This document shows positions 1 through 8,056 of a DNA stretch of 23,938 nt, piece by piece. Numbering within the stretch: position 1 is the first letter of the stretch; each line of letters starts with the position of its first letter. The notes beneath the pieces are model-generated. The model had not been told where the DNA came from and did no database searches. It was given only the letters and a program-made list of their open reading frames with translations. Origin of the DNA: RGDT01 sp964630925 (GTDB taxonomy: Bacteria > Planctomycetota > Planctomycetia > Gemmatales > Gemmataceae); assembly GCA_964630925.1 (NCBI GenBank), contig CAZVZK010000154.1, positions 1 to 23,938 on the forward strand, written 5' to 3'. A program made the translations under genes and the position numbers.

Positions 1-28
1 ACAGGCCAACCCTGTCAGGAGGCCCCAC

Positions 29-2968
29 ATGCGTTCGCTCCGCGTCCCGGCCGTCGCCGCCCTGCTTCTGGCGATGTGCGCCCTGTCCACCGCCCAGCCG
101 CCCGGCGCCGCGCCGGCCGCCTCGGCGCCCCTGCTGTCGCAGTTGCTCCCCTACCTGGGGGACGAGAATTTCCAGAAGGAGCTCAAGCTCACCGGCGAGC
201 AGGTCAAGAGGCTCGTCGCCCTCCGCCAGAAGGTGTGGGACGAGACGTACAACACCGCGCCGAAGGACCTCAAGCGGGCAGACCAGGCCAAGGCCGTCGC
301 CGTCGACCTGAAGGCGGCACTCGACGCCGGCCAGCTTCAGCGGGCCTCGCAGCTGGCCGTGCGGCTCGCATGGGGCTCCGACCACCGGACGGTCTCTGCC
401 GACTTGCTCGCCGAACACGCCGGGATCGCCGCCCCGCTGAATCTCGATGAGACGCAGAAGAAGCTGGCCGAGATCGCCAGGAAGGCCGCGGACAAGTCCT
501 CCGGCAAGGGGAAGGGCGGCTTCGGCGGCGGCTTCGCCCGCAACATCACCGTCTACCTCACCCCCGCCCAGTCCGCCGCCGCGAAGGCGCTGATGGGGGA
601 AGCCCCGGCCGGGACGTTGAGCGAACAGTATGACACGCGGACTGGGAGATTCGGCGGTTTCGGCGGCTTCGGCGGTTCCCTGCCGCCCCCACTCAGATAC
701 CCGTTCGCCCCGGACGTGCAGAAGGACCTGAAGATGACCGCCGAGCAGCTCAAGGCCGCCGCCGAGCTGCGGGCGAAGTTCCCCGAGCTGTTCGGCCCCT
801 TCGGGGGCGGGGGCTTCCGACGGACAGACCCGTCCGTGAGCCCCGCCCAGCAGAAGAAGGCCAGCGACGCGCGGCTCGCGGAGGTGAAGGCCGCCGTCGA
901 GCAGATGCTGGACGCCGAGCAGAAGAAGCGGCTGGAGCAGATCCTGCGGCAGCTGCGGCAGCGGGGCGCCGGCGCCGAGCTGGTGGAAGGCAGCGACCTG
1001 GGCAAGGCCATCGGCGTGACGGACGAGCAGCGCAAGGCGTACACCGCGGCCAACGCCGCCCACGCCGCCGCCGTCGTCAAGGCCGTCGCGTCCGGCGAGG
1101 CTCTGGAGAAGGTGAAGGCCGCCGCCGAGGCGGCGGACAAGGCGCGGGCCGCCGCGATCGCCAAGATCCTCGAGCCCGGACAGGAGAAGAAGAAGGAGGA
1201 GTGGCTCGGCAAGGCGTTCACCGGCAAGACCACTATGCCGAAGACCAAGGGCCCGGGGACCCCCCCGGCGTTCCTGACCACCATCCGGAAGCTCACGTTC
1301 GGGAGGTACTCCGGCGAGCTGGCGACCCTCACCCAGTACCCCAAGGTTCGCGAGGAGCTGAAGCTGACGGAGGACCAGCTCAACAAGGCAAAGGAGGCCT
1401 CCGCCGCCGTGAACGAGAAGTTCCCGACCCAGGGAATCATCGCCCTGGCCCAGGACCCCGAGAAGGGCGAGAAGCTCGTCGCCGGGCGCTCGGCGGCCGT
1501 CGAGAAGGCACTCGCGGACATCCTCACGAAGGAGCAGCGGACGCGGCTGCGCGAGCTGCTCATCCAGCAGAGAGAGGCGCCGCCTCCGAAAGCCGGCTTC
1601 TCCACCAACGTCGGCGCCACGGCGGTCCCCGGCGTGGCGGAGGAGATCAAGCTGACCGCCGACCAGAAGAAGATGATCCTCGACGGCACGCCCGCCGCCG
1701 ACATCCTGGACGACGGCCAGAAGGCGGCCATCAAGAAGCTGATGGGCAAGGAGGTCAATCTCGCGGAGTTCTTCCCCAGCACCAACCTGCTCGCCACCAT
1801 CCGCAATCTGACGTTCGGCAAGTACTCCGCCGAGCTGACGACCCTCGCCGAGTACCCCAGGCTGCGGGAGGAGCTGAAGCTGACGGAGGATCAGCTCGAC
1901 AAGGTGAAGGACGCGGCCGCCGCCCTGGCCGAGAAGTTCCCCGCACCGAGCCTTCAGGTCATGGTTCAGGACCCCGAGAAGGGCGAGAAGCTCGCCGCCG
2001 GGCGCTCGGCGGCCGTCGAGAAGGCACTCGCGGACATCCTGTCCAAGGAGCAGCGGGCGCGCCTGCGCGAGCTGCGCATCCAGCAGGAGGAGGCGCCCAG
2101 GAAAGGCAAGGGCGGGGGCAAGGGCGGTTTCGCCACCAACTCCGGCGCCACGGCGGTCCCCGGCGTGGCGGAGGAGATCAAGCTGACCGCCGACCAGAAG
2201 AAGCAGATCCTCAACGGCGCGGCAGACGCCGACATCCTGGACGATGGCCAGAAGGCGGCCATCAAGAAAATGATGGGCAAGGAGGCGAACGTCGCCGAGG
2301 TGTTCGGCCGCCGCGAGATCCTCGGCCCCCCCGACCACCTGATCGTGCCGCGCCTCGTCACGCTCACCCAGTCTCTGGACCACTGGGACGCCATCAAGGT
2401 GACCCCCGAGCAGGCCGGCAAGCTGGCGCGGGCCTTCAACGAGTACAGTCTGGGCGAGGCCACGGAGCCGACGGCGGCGCAGACGGAGGCCGCGATCAAG
2501 GCCGTCACCACGGCGGTGGAGGCCACCCTCACCGTCGGGCAGGCCAGGCGGCTGGAGCAGTTGACCTTGCAATCCACCGCCGCCAGGAGGCTCGTGTCCG
2601 CGCTCCTCGGGACCGAGGGCGACCCGTCGCCCACCAAGAAGGAGCTGGGCATCACCGCCGACCAGGAGAAGAAGATCCGGGCGGCGGAGGTGGAGATGGT
2701 CGAGCTGGCGTCGCTGCTCCCCAGGGCCTGGGGCATGGACGACGACATGCGGAAGGCCGTGGACGCGCTGCGGGTGAAGCTGCGCGACCAGCTCGACGCC
2801 CGGATCGAGGGCCTGTTGACCAACGGGCAGAAGACGAAGTGGAAGGCCCTACTCGGCGAGCCGCACGCCGGCTTCACGAAGCAGCCGCTCTCCGGCGGCG
2901 GCTTCGGCCGCGGCGGCGGCTTCGGCCGCGGCGGCGGCTTCGGCGGCTTCGACGGCTTCGAGCCGTGA
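29..2968 (+). CDS. large secreted LTxxQ-repeat, Gly-rich protein
   Basis: This is a 979-residue protein with a Sec signal peptide (basic MRSLR, then a hydrophobic stretch to about residue 22, Ala-rich after it), so it should act outside the cytoplasm. AGGAGG at 17-22, six bases before the ATG, fixes the start. The body is Lys/Ala/Glu-rich helix with a recurring motif of the form (E/D)LKLTxEQxxK; examples begin near residues 51, 233, 446, 547 and 618. The motif resembles the LTxxQ signature of Spy/CpxP periplasmic chaperones, though overall similarity to that family is not shown. A unit of about 172 residues is tandemly duplicated (1280-1795 and 1796 to about 2310). Gly/Phe-rich stretches occur near residues 160-220, and the C-terminus is a Gly-Phe-Arg run. 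The function is unknown; a metal-sensing or chaperone-like role is only a guess from the motif. Confidence 0.85.
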   Translation: MRSLRVPAVAALLLAMCALSTAQPPGAAPAASAPLLSQLLPYLGDENFQKELKLTGEQVKRLVALRQKVWDETYNTAPKDLKRADQAKAVAVDLKAALDAGQLQRASQLAVRLAWGSDHRTVSADLLAEHAGIAAPLNLDETQKKLAEIARKAADKSSGKGKGGFGGGFARNITVYLTPAQSAAAKALMGEAPAGTLSEQYDTRTGRFGGFGGFGGSLPPPLRYPFAPDVQKDLKMTAEQLKAAAELRAKFPELFGPFGGGGFRRTDPSVSPAQQKKASDARLAEVKAAVEQMLDAEQKKRLEQILRQLRQRGAGAELVEGSDLGKAIGVTDEQRKAYTAANAAHAAAVVKAVASGEALEKVKAAAEAADKARAAAIAKILEPGQEKKKEEWLGKAFTGKTTMPKTKGPGTPPAFLTTIRKLTFGRYSGELATLTQYPKVREELKLTEDQLNKAKEASAAVNEKFPTQGIIALAQDPEKGEKLVAGRSAAVEKALADILTKEQRTRLRELLIQQREAPPPKAGFSTNVGATAVPGVAEEIKLTADQKKMILDGTPAADILDDGQKAAIKKLMGKEVNLAEFFPSTNLLATIRNLTFGKYSAELTTLAEYPRLREELKLTEDQLDKVKDAAAALAEKFPAPSLQVMVQDPEKGEKLAAGRSAAVEKALADILSKEQRARLRELRIQQEEAPRKGKGGGKGGFATNSGATAVPGVAEEIKLTADQKKQILNGAADADILDDGQKAAIKKMMGKEANVAEVFGRREILGPPDHLIVPRLVTLTQSLDHWDAIKVTPEQAGKLARAFNEYSLGEATEPTAAQTEAAIKAVTTAVEATLTVGQARRLEQLTLQSTAARRLVSALLGTEGDPSPTKKELGITADQEKKIRAAEVEMVELASLLPRAWGMDDDMRKAVDALRVKLRDQLDARIEGLLTNGQKTKWKALLGEPHAGFTKQPLSGGGFGRGGGFGRGGGFGGFDGFEP
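1280..2310 (+). repeat. internal tandem duplication of 172 codons
   Basis: Two consecutive 516-bp units encode near-identical protein. Both contain TIR(K/N)LTFG(R/K)YS near the start, REELKLTEDQL, QDPEKGEKL, then GATAVPGVAEEIKLTADQK and DDGQKAAIKK near the end. Copy 1 is 1280-1795. Copy 2 is 1796 to about 2310 and carries an extra Gly/Lys-rich insert near 2105-2135. Long stretches are identical at the DNA level (for example 1621-1660 against 2150-2190), so the duplication looks recent or maintained by gene conversion. Confidence 0.9.
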
Positions 2969-2987
2969 CCGCCTCCGGGGCGGGGCG

Positions 2988-4205
2988 TCACACGACGCCC
3001 CGCTCCCGCAGTCCCGCGATCTCCCCCTCACCCAGCCCCGCCTCGCGCAGGACCTCGTCGGTGTGCTGGCCCAGCCCCGGCGGACACGCCGCCGGGGCCT
3101 GCGCCCCGTCCACACGCACCGGACAGCCGCACAGATCCACCTCCCGGCCTTGCGGGTCGCGCGCCGTCACCTTGAATCCGCGCGCCTCGGCCACCGGCCG
3201 GCGGAACAGGTCGGCGTGCGTCCACAGAGGCGCGCACGGCACCCCGACGCCTTCGAGCAGCGTCTCCCACTCCGCCGTCGGGCGCGTGCGGAAGAGCCGC
3301 TCCAGCGCGGGGACGATCTCTTCCCGGTGCCGCACCCGGCCCGGGTTGGTGACGAAGCGCTCGTCCGCGCCCAGCTCGGGTGCCGCCGCCGCCGTCAGGT
3401 GCTTCCACTGCGAGTCGTTGCCGCAGGCCAGCACGAGCCAGCCGTCGGCGGTGGCGAACAGCTGGTACGGCACGATCTGCGAGTGCGCGTTGCCCTGGGG
3501 GCCGGGGGCCGCCTCCTCCGCCGACATGCCGTTCTGCACCTTCGACAGGAAGCCCTGCACGAGGTTGACCTGCGCCGCGACGGCGCAATCCAGCAGTGAC
3601 AGGTCGATGTGGTAGCCGTGCCCGGACTTGCCGCGCGCGATCAGGCCGGCGAGGACGCTGGCGGCCGCGTACAGGCCGGTCAGCACGTCGGCGACGGCGA
3701 CGCCCACCTTGGTGGGCTGTCCCCCCTTGTGCCCGGTGATCGCCATCAGGCCGCTCATCGCCTGGATGGCGAAGTCGTACCCCGGGAGGTCGGCCCACGG
3801 CCCCGTCCGCCCGAAGCCACTGATCGAGCAGATGACGAGGCGCGGGTTGATGGCGTGCAGCCGTTCGGGCGTGAGGCCGAGCTTCCTCGCCCCGGACGGG
3901 AGGAAATTCTCCAGCACGACATCGGCGGTCACGGCGAGGCGGGCGAACACGTCCTGGCCCTCGGGGCGGGCCATGTCGAGCGTCAGGCCCCGCTTGCCCC
4001 GGTTGCACGAGAGGTAATACGCCGACACCTCGTCGCGCAAGAAGGGCGGGCCCCAGGTGCGTGTGTCGTCGCCCTGGCCGGGGCGTTCGACCTTGACCAC
4101 GTCGGCCCCGAGGTCGCCGAGGAGCTGGCCGGCGAAGGGGCCGGCCAGGACGCGCGATGCGTCGAGGACGCGGACGCCGGAGAGCAGGGCGGGGAACGGT
4201 GACAC
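2988..4205 (-). CDS. CaiB/BaiF family (class III) CoA-transferase
   Basis: A 405-residue protein, the usual length for formyl-CoA/succinyl-CoA type class III CoA-transferases, which move CoA between two carboxylic acids in the cytoplasm. Family landmarks are LLSGVRVLDASRVLAGPFAG near the start, DLGADVVKVERPGQGDDTR, the NRGKRGLTLD block, the ISGFGRTGPWADLPGYDF block and GHGYHIDLSLLD. In the last, Asp206 sits where the catalytic aspartate is expected. I chose the GTG at 4205 because GGGAGG lies just upstream on the minus strand and family homology begins a few residues later; the frame stays open to 4469 but that part does not look coding. The gene converges on the secreted repeat protein (20-bp gap) and diverges from the next gene. 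The substrate cannot be told from sequence. Confidence 0.9.
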   Translation of the reverse strand: MSPFPALLSGVRVLDASRVLAGPFAGQLLGDLGADVVKVERPGQGDDTRTWGPPFLRDEVSAYYLSCNRGKRGLTLDMARPEGQDVFARLAVTADVVLENFLPSGARKLGLTPERLHAINPRLVICSISGFGRTGPWADLPGYDFAIQAMSGLMAITGHKGGQPTKVGVAVADVLTGLYAAASVLAGLIARGKSGHGYHIDLSLLDCAVAAQVNLVQGFLSKVQNGMSAEEAAPGPQGNAHSQIVPYQLFATADGWLVLACGNDSQWKHLTAAAAPELGADERFVTNPGRVRHREEIVPALERLFRTRPTAEWETLLEGVGVPCAPLWTHADLFRRPVAEARGFKVTARDPQGREVDLCGCPVRVDGAQAPAACPPGLGQHTDEVLREAGLGEGEIAGLRERGVV

Positions 4206-4228
4206 GGCGTGCCTCCCGTGCTTGGCAC

Positions 4229-4256
4229 TTCCGGGCGGGGGGCTTCCTGATATCCT
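4229..4256 (+). promoter_or_regulatory. possible sigma70-like promoter (weak)
   Basis: TTCCGG at 4229-4234 and TATCCT at 4251-4256 are 16 bases apart, in the 79-bp gap between two divergent genes and about 30 bases before the ATG at 4285. A similar TATCCT box precedes the next plus-strand gene at 5052. The -35 match is poor. Confidence 0.3.
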
Positions 4257-4284
4257 ATCCAGGGTGGACACGAGGGAGGCAGAC

Positions 4285-5007
4285 ATGGGCCCGGCGACAC
4301 ACAGCCTGGCGACGTACCGCGAGCTGGCGGACTGGTACGAGCGTCTCGGGCAGACGACGATGCGTGACCGCTTCCTGATGCTGGCCGCCGACGTGGCCAG
4401 GCAGGCCGGCCTGGCCGACGAGGCCGAGCGCCTGCGCCTGCGCCTGCTCTCGGGCAGCCGCCACCACATGCTGCGGCCCTACGCCTCGTGGGCCGAGGCG
4501 TCCGCCGCGGCGGACGTGCAGGCGTACCTGCGCGACCTGCGCCTGAACTACCCGCCCGAGGTGGCGGAGCAGTTGCTGGCGAGCCTGAAGCACGGCAGCG
4601 GCGCGATGGACCAGACGCCGTCGCCGTCGCCGTCGCGCGGCGCCGCGCCGATCCCCTATGCCGCGCCGATGTCCGCCCCGATCCCGTACACGGCGCCGAT
4701 GATGGACGTGAACGGCCCCGCCCCGGCGATCCCACGGACTCGTCTGGCACGCCCCCTGGACGAGCCGTACCCGCTGGCCGACGACGTGGGCAAGACGGCG
4801 GCCCTGCCGCAGGCGGCGGCGGCGCGTCCACGTCAAGCGGCGGCGAGGCCCGCGCCCCCGCCGGAGGAGAAGAGGCCGCAGGGCAAGCCCAGGAACGGGG
4901 CGCGGTGGATCAACGTGGCGCTGGGCGGCCTGATGTCGCTGGCGGCCCTCGCCGTGGCGGCGCTGGCCCTGGCGCGGCCCTTCGTGCCGGAGGCCTGGCT
5001 CCGCTGA
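4285..5007 (+). CDS. tail-anchored hypothetical membrane protein
   Basis: A 240-residue protein of unknown function. The ATG at 4285 has GGGAGG at 4274-4279 in front. Residues 1-105 are helical and charged (LATYRELADWYERLG and similar) and could be a small helical-bundle domain. Residues 110-205 are a Pro/Ala-rich linker containing a short repeat (APIPYAAPM, then APIPYTAPM). One hydrophobic helix at about 209-230 follows an Arg/Lys-rich stretch, and only about ten residues remain after it. With no signal peptide, this predicts a C-terminal anchor with the helical domain in the cytoplasm. Neighbours give no hint of function. Confidence 0.75.
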   Translation: MGPATHSLATYRELADWYERLGQTTMRDRFLMLAADVARQAGLADEAERLRLRLLSGSRHHMLRPYASWAEASAAADVQAYLRDLRLNYPPEVAEQLLASLKHGSGAMDQTPSPSPSRGAAPIPYAAPMSAPIPYTAPMMDVNGPAPAIPRTRLARPLDEPYPLADDVGKTAALPQAAAARPRQAAARPAPPPEEKRPQGKPRNGARWINVALGGLMSLAALAVAALALARPFVPEAWLR

Positions 5008-5027
5008 CCGGCCCCCGCGATCCGGCC

Positions 5028-5057
5028 TTCCCACGGGATCGCCCGCCGTGGTATCCT
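5028..5057 (+). promoter_or_regulatory. possible promoter of the NRS/ER-like gene (weak)
   Basis: TTCCCA at 5028-5033 and TATCCT at 5052-5057 have an 18-base spacer and lie about 64 bases before the ATG at 5121. The -10 matches the box before 4285. Confidence 0.3.
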
Positions 5058-5084
5058 CCGCCCCGACACCAGCACATCGGGGGC

Positions 5085-5105
5085 CCGGGGGCGTCTTGCC
5101 CCCGG
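5085..5105. repeat. GC hairpin, relative of the element inside pxpC
   Basis: CCGGGGGC (5085-5092) and GCCCCCGG (5098-5105) form an 8-bp perfect stem. The hairpin and its right flank (GGGGGCGTCTTGCCCCCGG, then CTCG and AGGGGGGCG) closely match 7537-7577 inside pxpC, so this is one copy of a dispersed palindromic element. It lies in the leader just ahead of the next gene's ribosome binding site. Confidence 0.6.
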
Positions 5106-5120
5106 CTCGAGGGGGGCGTC

Positions 5121-5966
5121 ATGGCGCGGATGATGTTATTCGGCGGACGCGGGTACCTCGGCCAGCAATTCCACCACGCCTACCCGGACGCCGTCCTCTC
5201 CCCCGCCGACATCTCCGACCGGCCCTCCGTCCGCGCCTACCTCGACGCCTACCGCCCCGAGGTCGCCATCAACTGCGCGGGCAAGACCGGGCGGCCCAAC
5301 GTCGATTGGTGCGAGTCGCACCGGGCCGAGACACTCCGCGCCAACGTCACCGGCGTCCTCGTCCTCCTCGAGGAGTGCCTCGCCCGCGGCACGCGCCTCG
5401 TCCACCTCGGCTCCGGCTGCATCTACTCCGGCGACAAGGGAGGGCGCGGCTGGACGGAGGACGACCCCGCCAACTTCGACGGCTCCTTCTACTCGCGCAC
5501 CAAGGCCTGGAGCGACCAGGTGCTGCGCTCCTTCCCCGTCCTCAACCTGCGCCTGCGCATGCCTTTCGACGGCACCGACAGCGAGCGCAGCCTCATCAAC
5601 AAGCTGCGCCGCTACACGCGTGTCCTCACCGAGCGTAACTCGCTCACCTGCATCCCCGACCTGATCGCCGCCGCCACGCGCCTCATAGCGGCCGGCGCCG
5701 AGGGGACGTTCAACGTCGTCAACCCCGGCGCCATGTCGCCCTACGACGTGATGGTGCGGTACCGCGCCCTGATCGACCCAGGACACCGCTTCGAGCCGCT
5801 CTCGGCGGCGCAGCTCGGCGAGGTCGCGTCCACCGGGCGCAGCAACTGCGTCCTCAACGCCGACAAGCTCCGCGCCGCCGGCATCGTGCTGCCGCACGTC
5901 GAGGAGGCGATGGACCGCTGCCTGCTCCAGATGGCGGGCCGCGTCACCATGAGAATGTCGGCCTGA
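5121..5966 (+). CDS. NRS/ER-like nucleotide-sugar epimerase/reductase (extended SDR)
   Basis: A 281-residue cytoplasmic NAD(P)-dependent short-chain dehydrogenase. GGRGYLG at residues 8-14 is the nucleotide-binding glycine motif, and Tyr124/Lys128 in FYSRTK is the YxxxK catalytic pair. The segments GRPNVDWCESH, GSFYSRTKA and LRLRMP are hallmarks of plant NRS/ER, which converts UDP-4-keto-6-deoxyglucose to UDP-rhamnose by 3,5-epimerisation and 4-reduction. The resemblance to NRS/ER, from memory of that family, is clearer than to ordinary RmlD. The ATG at 5121 follows a GAGGGGGG ribosome site. No other rhamnose or polysaccharide gene is adjacent. The stop overlaps the end of the convergent dehydrogenase gene by 23 bp. 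Confidence 0.85.
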   Translation: MARMMLFGGRGYLGQQFHHAYPDAVLSPADISDRPSVRAYLDAYRPEVAINCAGKTGRPNVDWCESHRAETLRANVTGVLVLLEECLARGTRLVHLGSGCIYSGDKGGRGWTEDDPANFDGSFYSRTKAWSDQVLRSFPVLNLRLRMPFDGTDSERSLINKLRRYTRVLTERNSLTCIPDLIAAATRLIAAGAEGTFNVVNPGAMSPYDVMVRYRALIDPGHRFEPLSAAQLGEVASTGRSNCVLNADKLRAAGIVLPHVEEAMDRCLLQMAGRVTMRMSA

Positions 5967-6927
5967 CCGCCGGGTTGACGACCTTCTCCGCCGGCCACTC
6001 GCCCCGGCTCAGGGCCACGATGGCCTCCGCCGCCGAGTGCGCCATGTCGTCGCGGGACTTGTAGTCCGTCCCGGCGGCGTGCGGCGTCAGGACGACGTTG
6101 TCCAGCTTCAACAGCGGGTTGTCGGGGTGCGGCGGCTCCTCCTCGAACACGTCGAGGCCGGCGCCGGCGATCTTCCTCCCGCGCAGCGCCTCCGCCAGGG
6201 CGGCCTCGTCCACGACGCTGCCGCGGGCCGTGTTGATCAGGTAGGCCGTCGGCTTCATCAGCGCCAGCGTGCGGGCGTTGATGATGTGCTTCGTCTCCGG
6301 GGCCGACGGCATGTGCAGGCTGACGAAGTCGGAGCGTGCGAGGAGCTGGTCGAAGGTGACCAGGTCGATGCCGTTCTTCGCGGCCCAGTCCTTGTCGGCG
6401 AACGGGTCGTGGGCGATGACCTTCATCTCGAAGGCGAAGGCGCGTGTGGCCATGGCCCTGCCGATGCGGCCCAGGCCGGCGAGGCCGAGCGTCTGCCCGC
6501 GCAGGGGGACGGTGCTGCCGCGTGGCCACTGGCCGGCGGCGGTGCCGGCGTGCTGGGGGATGAGCCGGCGCGACAGGCCGAGCATGAGCGCGAAGGCGTG
6601 CTCGCTGACCGACCCCTGGTTGGTGCCGGGGGCGAAGGTGACGGCGACGTTGTGGCGTGTGGCGGCGGCGAGGTCCACGGCGTCGTAGCCGACGCCGACG
6701 CGGGCGATGACCTTGAGCCGGGGGTTGGCCGCCAGGACGCGCTCGGTGTACGGCTCGGAGCCGGCGAGGGAGGCGTCGATGTCCTTCAGCCAGTGGATGG
6801 TCTGGTCCTCGTTGAGCTGGGCGCCGACGCCGTGGTAGACCAGCTCGAAGCCGCCCTTCTTCAGCACGTCGATGAAGGTGGCGTTGATCCCGGCGAGGGT
6901 GGCGGGCGCGATCAGGACGCGGGGCAT
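5944..6927 (-). CDS. D-isomer-specific 2-hydroxyacid dehydrogenase (SerA-like)
   Basis: A 327-residue NAD-dependent dehydrogenase that oxidises a D-2-hydroxyacid or reduces the matching 2-ketoacid. The Rossmann motif GLGRIG is at residues 151-156. The catalytic set is Arg235 in NTARG, a Glu in FEEEP (about 262-264) and His283 in TPHAAG. There is no C-terminal ACT domain, so it is the short form of a phosphoglycerate-dehydrogenase-like enzyme; the substrate could be glycerate, glyoxylate or another small acid. I chose the ATG at 6927 because homology begins there (MPRVLIAP); a TTG at 6963 in the same frame, with GAGG upstream, is an alternative. It is the last gene of the minus-strand operon after pxpC. 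Confidence 0.9.
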   Translation of the reverse strand: MPRVLIAPATLAGINATFIDVLKKGGFELVYHGVGAQLNEDQTIHWLKDIDASLAGSEPYTERVLAANPRLKVIARVGVGYDAVDLAAATRHNVAVTFAPGTNQGSVSEHAFALMLGLSRRLIPQHAGTAAGQWPRGSTVPLRGQTLGLAGLGRIGRAMATRAFAFEMKVIAHDPFADKDWAAKNGIDLVTFDQLLARSDFVSLHMPSAPETKHIINARTLALMKPTAYLINTARGSVVDEAALAEALRGRKIAGAGLDVFEEEPPHPDNPLLKLDNVVLTPHAAGTDYKSRDDMAHSAAEAIVALSRGEWPAEKVVNPAVRPTFSW

Positions 6928-6973
6928 GGCAGGTGTTCGGCTCGTTGGTGTTGGGGAGGGCAACGTCCTCTTT

Positions 6974-8056
6974 CTACGAGAACCCGCCCCCGCCCGTCTC
7001 CAATCGCGCCCGCCAGCGGCGTAGCTCCGCCTCCTGCGTGCGGAGGGCTTCCTCCGCCTCGTCGATGGAGGCGTAGACGAACGAGATCTCCTCGTTCGGG
7101 CGGAGCTGGCCGAGGAGGGGCAGGTCGGCGGCGATGACGTGAGCGATCTTGGGGTAGCCGCCGATGGTCTGGCCGTCCACGCCGAGGATGATGCACTGGC
7201 CGTCGCGCGTCACCTGCACGGTGCCGGGGCACACCGGCTCGGAGGCGATCTCGCGTGGCGGCACCGGCAGCGGCGGGCCGACGAGGCGGGCGCCCATGCG
7301 GTCGGCGGCGGGGCTGACGCGGAAGACGCCGGCCAGCGGCGGGAACCAGGAGGATTGGGCGCCGGGGAGGAGGCGGACGACCCCACCCCGCCCCTCAACC
7401 TCACCCCCCCCCCGCCCCCCCTCTCCGAAACGGAGAGGGGGGGAGCCGCCGGGCTGCGCCCGGCGATCAAGGCCCCCGGTGTCTTCTCGCTGAGGCGGAG
7501 CCTCAGCGGCCCCCCCCTCTCCGCGACCGGGGGTCTGGGGGCGTCTCGCCCCCAGCTCGCAGCGCAGAGGGGGGCGTGGGGGGGCGAGGCAGACCCCCCG
7601 CCCCCCCACGCGGCCCGCCGTCACCCCGAGCGAATCACCGGCCCGCAACGCCCGCAGGCCCGTCCGGCTGCCGAGGATCACCGGCACGTCCAGCCCGCCG
7701 CGCACGCACAGATACGCCCGCGCCCCAGACGGCGTCCCGCCGATGCGTAGCACCTCGCCGGCCTCCAGGGTGAAGGTCGTGCCGGCGTGCAACGGCCGCC
7801 GATCCGTCGTGACCTCGAACGGCGCGCCGAAGACGACGCACGCCAGGGGTACATCGGCGGACAGCGTCGGGCCGGCCAGCGTCACCTCGAGGGCGCAGGC
7901 GTCCGCCTCGTTGCCGACGAGCAGGTTGCCCAGCGCGAACGACACGCGGTCCGCCGGGCCGCCGACGGGCACGCCCAGCGAGCGCGTGCCCGGCCTGCCG
8001 GCGTCCACCGGCAGCGTGAACACGCCCGGGGTCAGGATCTTCAGGACGGCGGTCAT
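6974..8056 (-). CDS. pxpC: 5-oxoprolinase subunit C / KipA-type carboxyltransferase-like protein, with insertion
   Basis: A 360-residue protein of the biotin-dependent carboxyltransferase-like (cyclophilin-like) family, PxpC/KipA. Family landmarks: ILTPGVFTLPVDAGRPGTRSLG at the N-terminus, GGPADRVSFALGNLLVGN, LEVTLAGPTL, AYLCVRGGLDVPVILGSR, and at the C-terminal side LLPGAQSSWF and DGQTIGGYPKIAHV. PxpA, B and C together cleave 5-oxoproline to glutamate with ATP. The ATG at 8056 overlaps the pxpA stop (ATGA), showing translational coupling. About 70 residues (7375-7600) are low-complexity Arg/Gly/Pro sequence not expected in the family; the DNA there is a string of perfect hairpins inserted in frame. 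Whether the enzyme still folds is unknown. The partner gene pxpB is not adjacent. Confidence 0.85.
   Translation of the reverse strand: MTAVLKILTPGVFTLPVDAGRPGTRSLGVPVGGPADRVSFALGNLLVGNEADACALEVTLAGPTLSADVPLACVVFGAPFEVTTDRRPLHAGTTFTLEAGEVLRIGGTPSGARAYLCVRGGLDVPVILGSRTGLRALRAGDSLGVTAGRVGGRGVCLAPPRPPLRCELGARRPQTPGRGEGGAAEAPPQREDTGGLDRRAQPGGSPPLRFGEGGRGGGEVEGRGGVVRLLPGAQSSWFPPLAGVFRVSPAADRMGARLVGPPLPVPPREIASEPVCPGTVQVTRDGQCIILGVDGQTIGGYPKIAHVIAADLPLLGQLRPNEEISFVYASIDEAEEALRTQEAELRRWRARLETGGGGFS
7375..7600. repeat. cluster of four perfect palindromes inserted in frame in pxpC
   Basis: Four perfect hairpins stand side by side: a 13-bp stem with an AAA loop (7415-7427/7431-7443), an 8-bp stem (7447-7454/7458-7465), a 9-bp stem (7488-7496/7500-7508) and an 8-bp stem (7536-7543/7547-7554). 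The density and the C/G homopolymers are unlike the flanking coding DNA. The last hairpin and its flank match an intergenic hairpin at 5085-5117. The boundaries are approximate, set where recognisable PxpC sequence stops and resumes. Confidence 0.75.

Noticed and set aside
1201..3615. long plus-strand ORF of 804 codons overlapping the first gene
   Set aside because: It is a shadow frame of GC-rich coding DNA with low-complexity Arg/Gly/Pro translation and runs antisense into the CoA-transferase.
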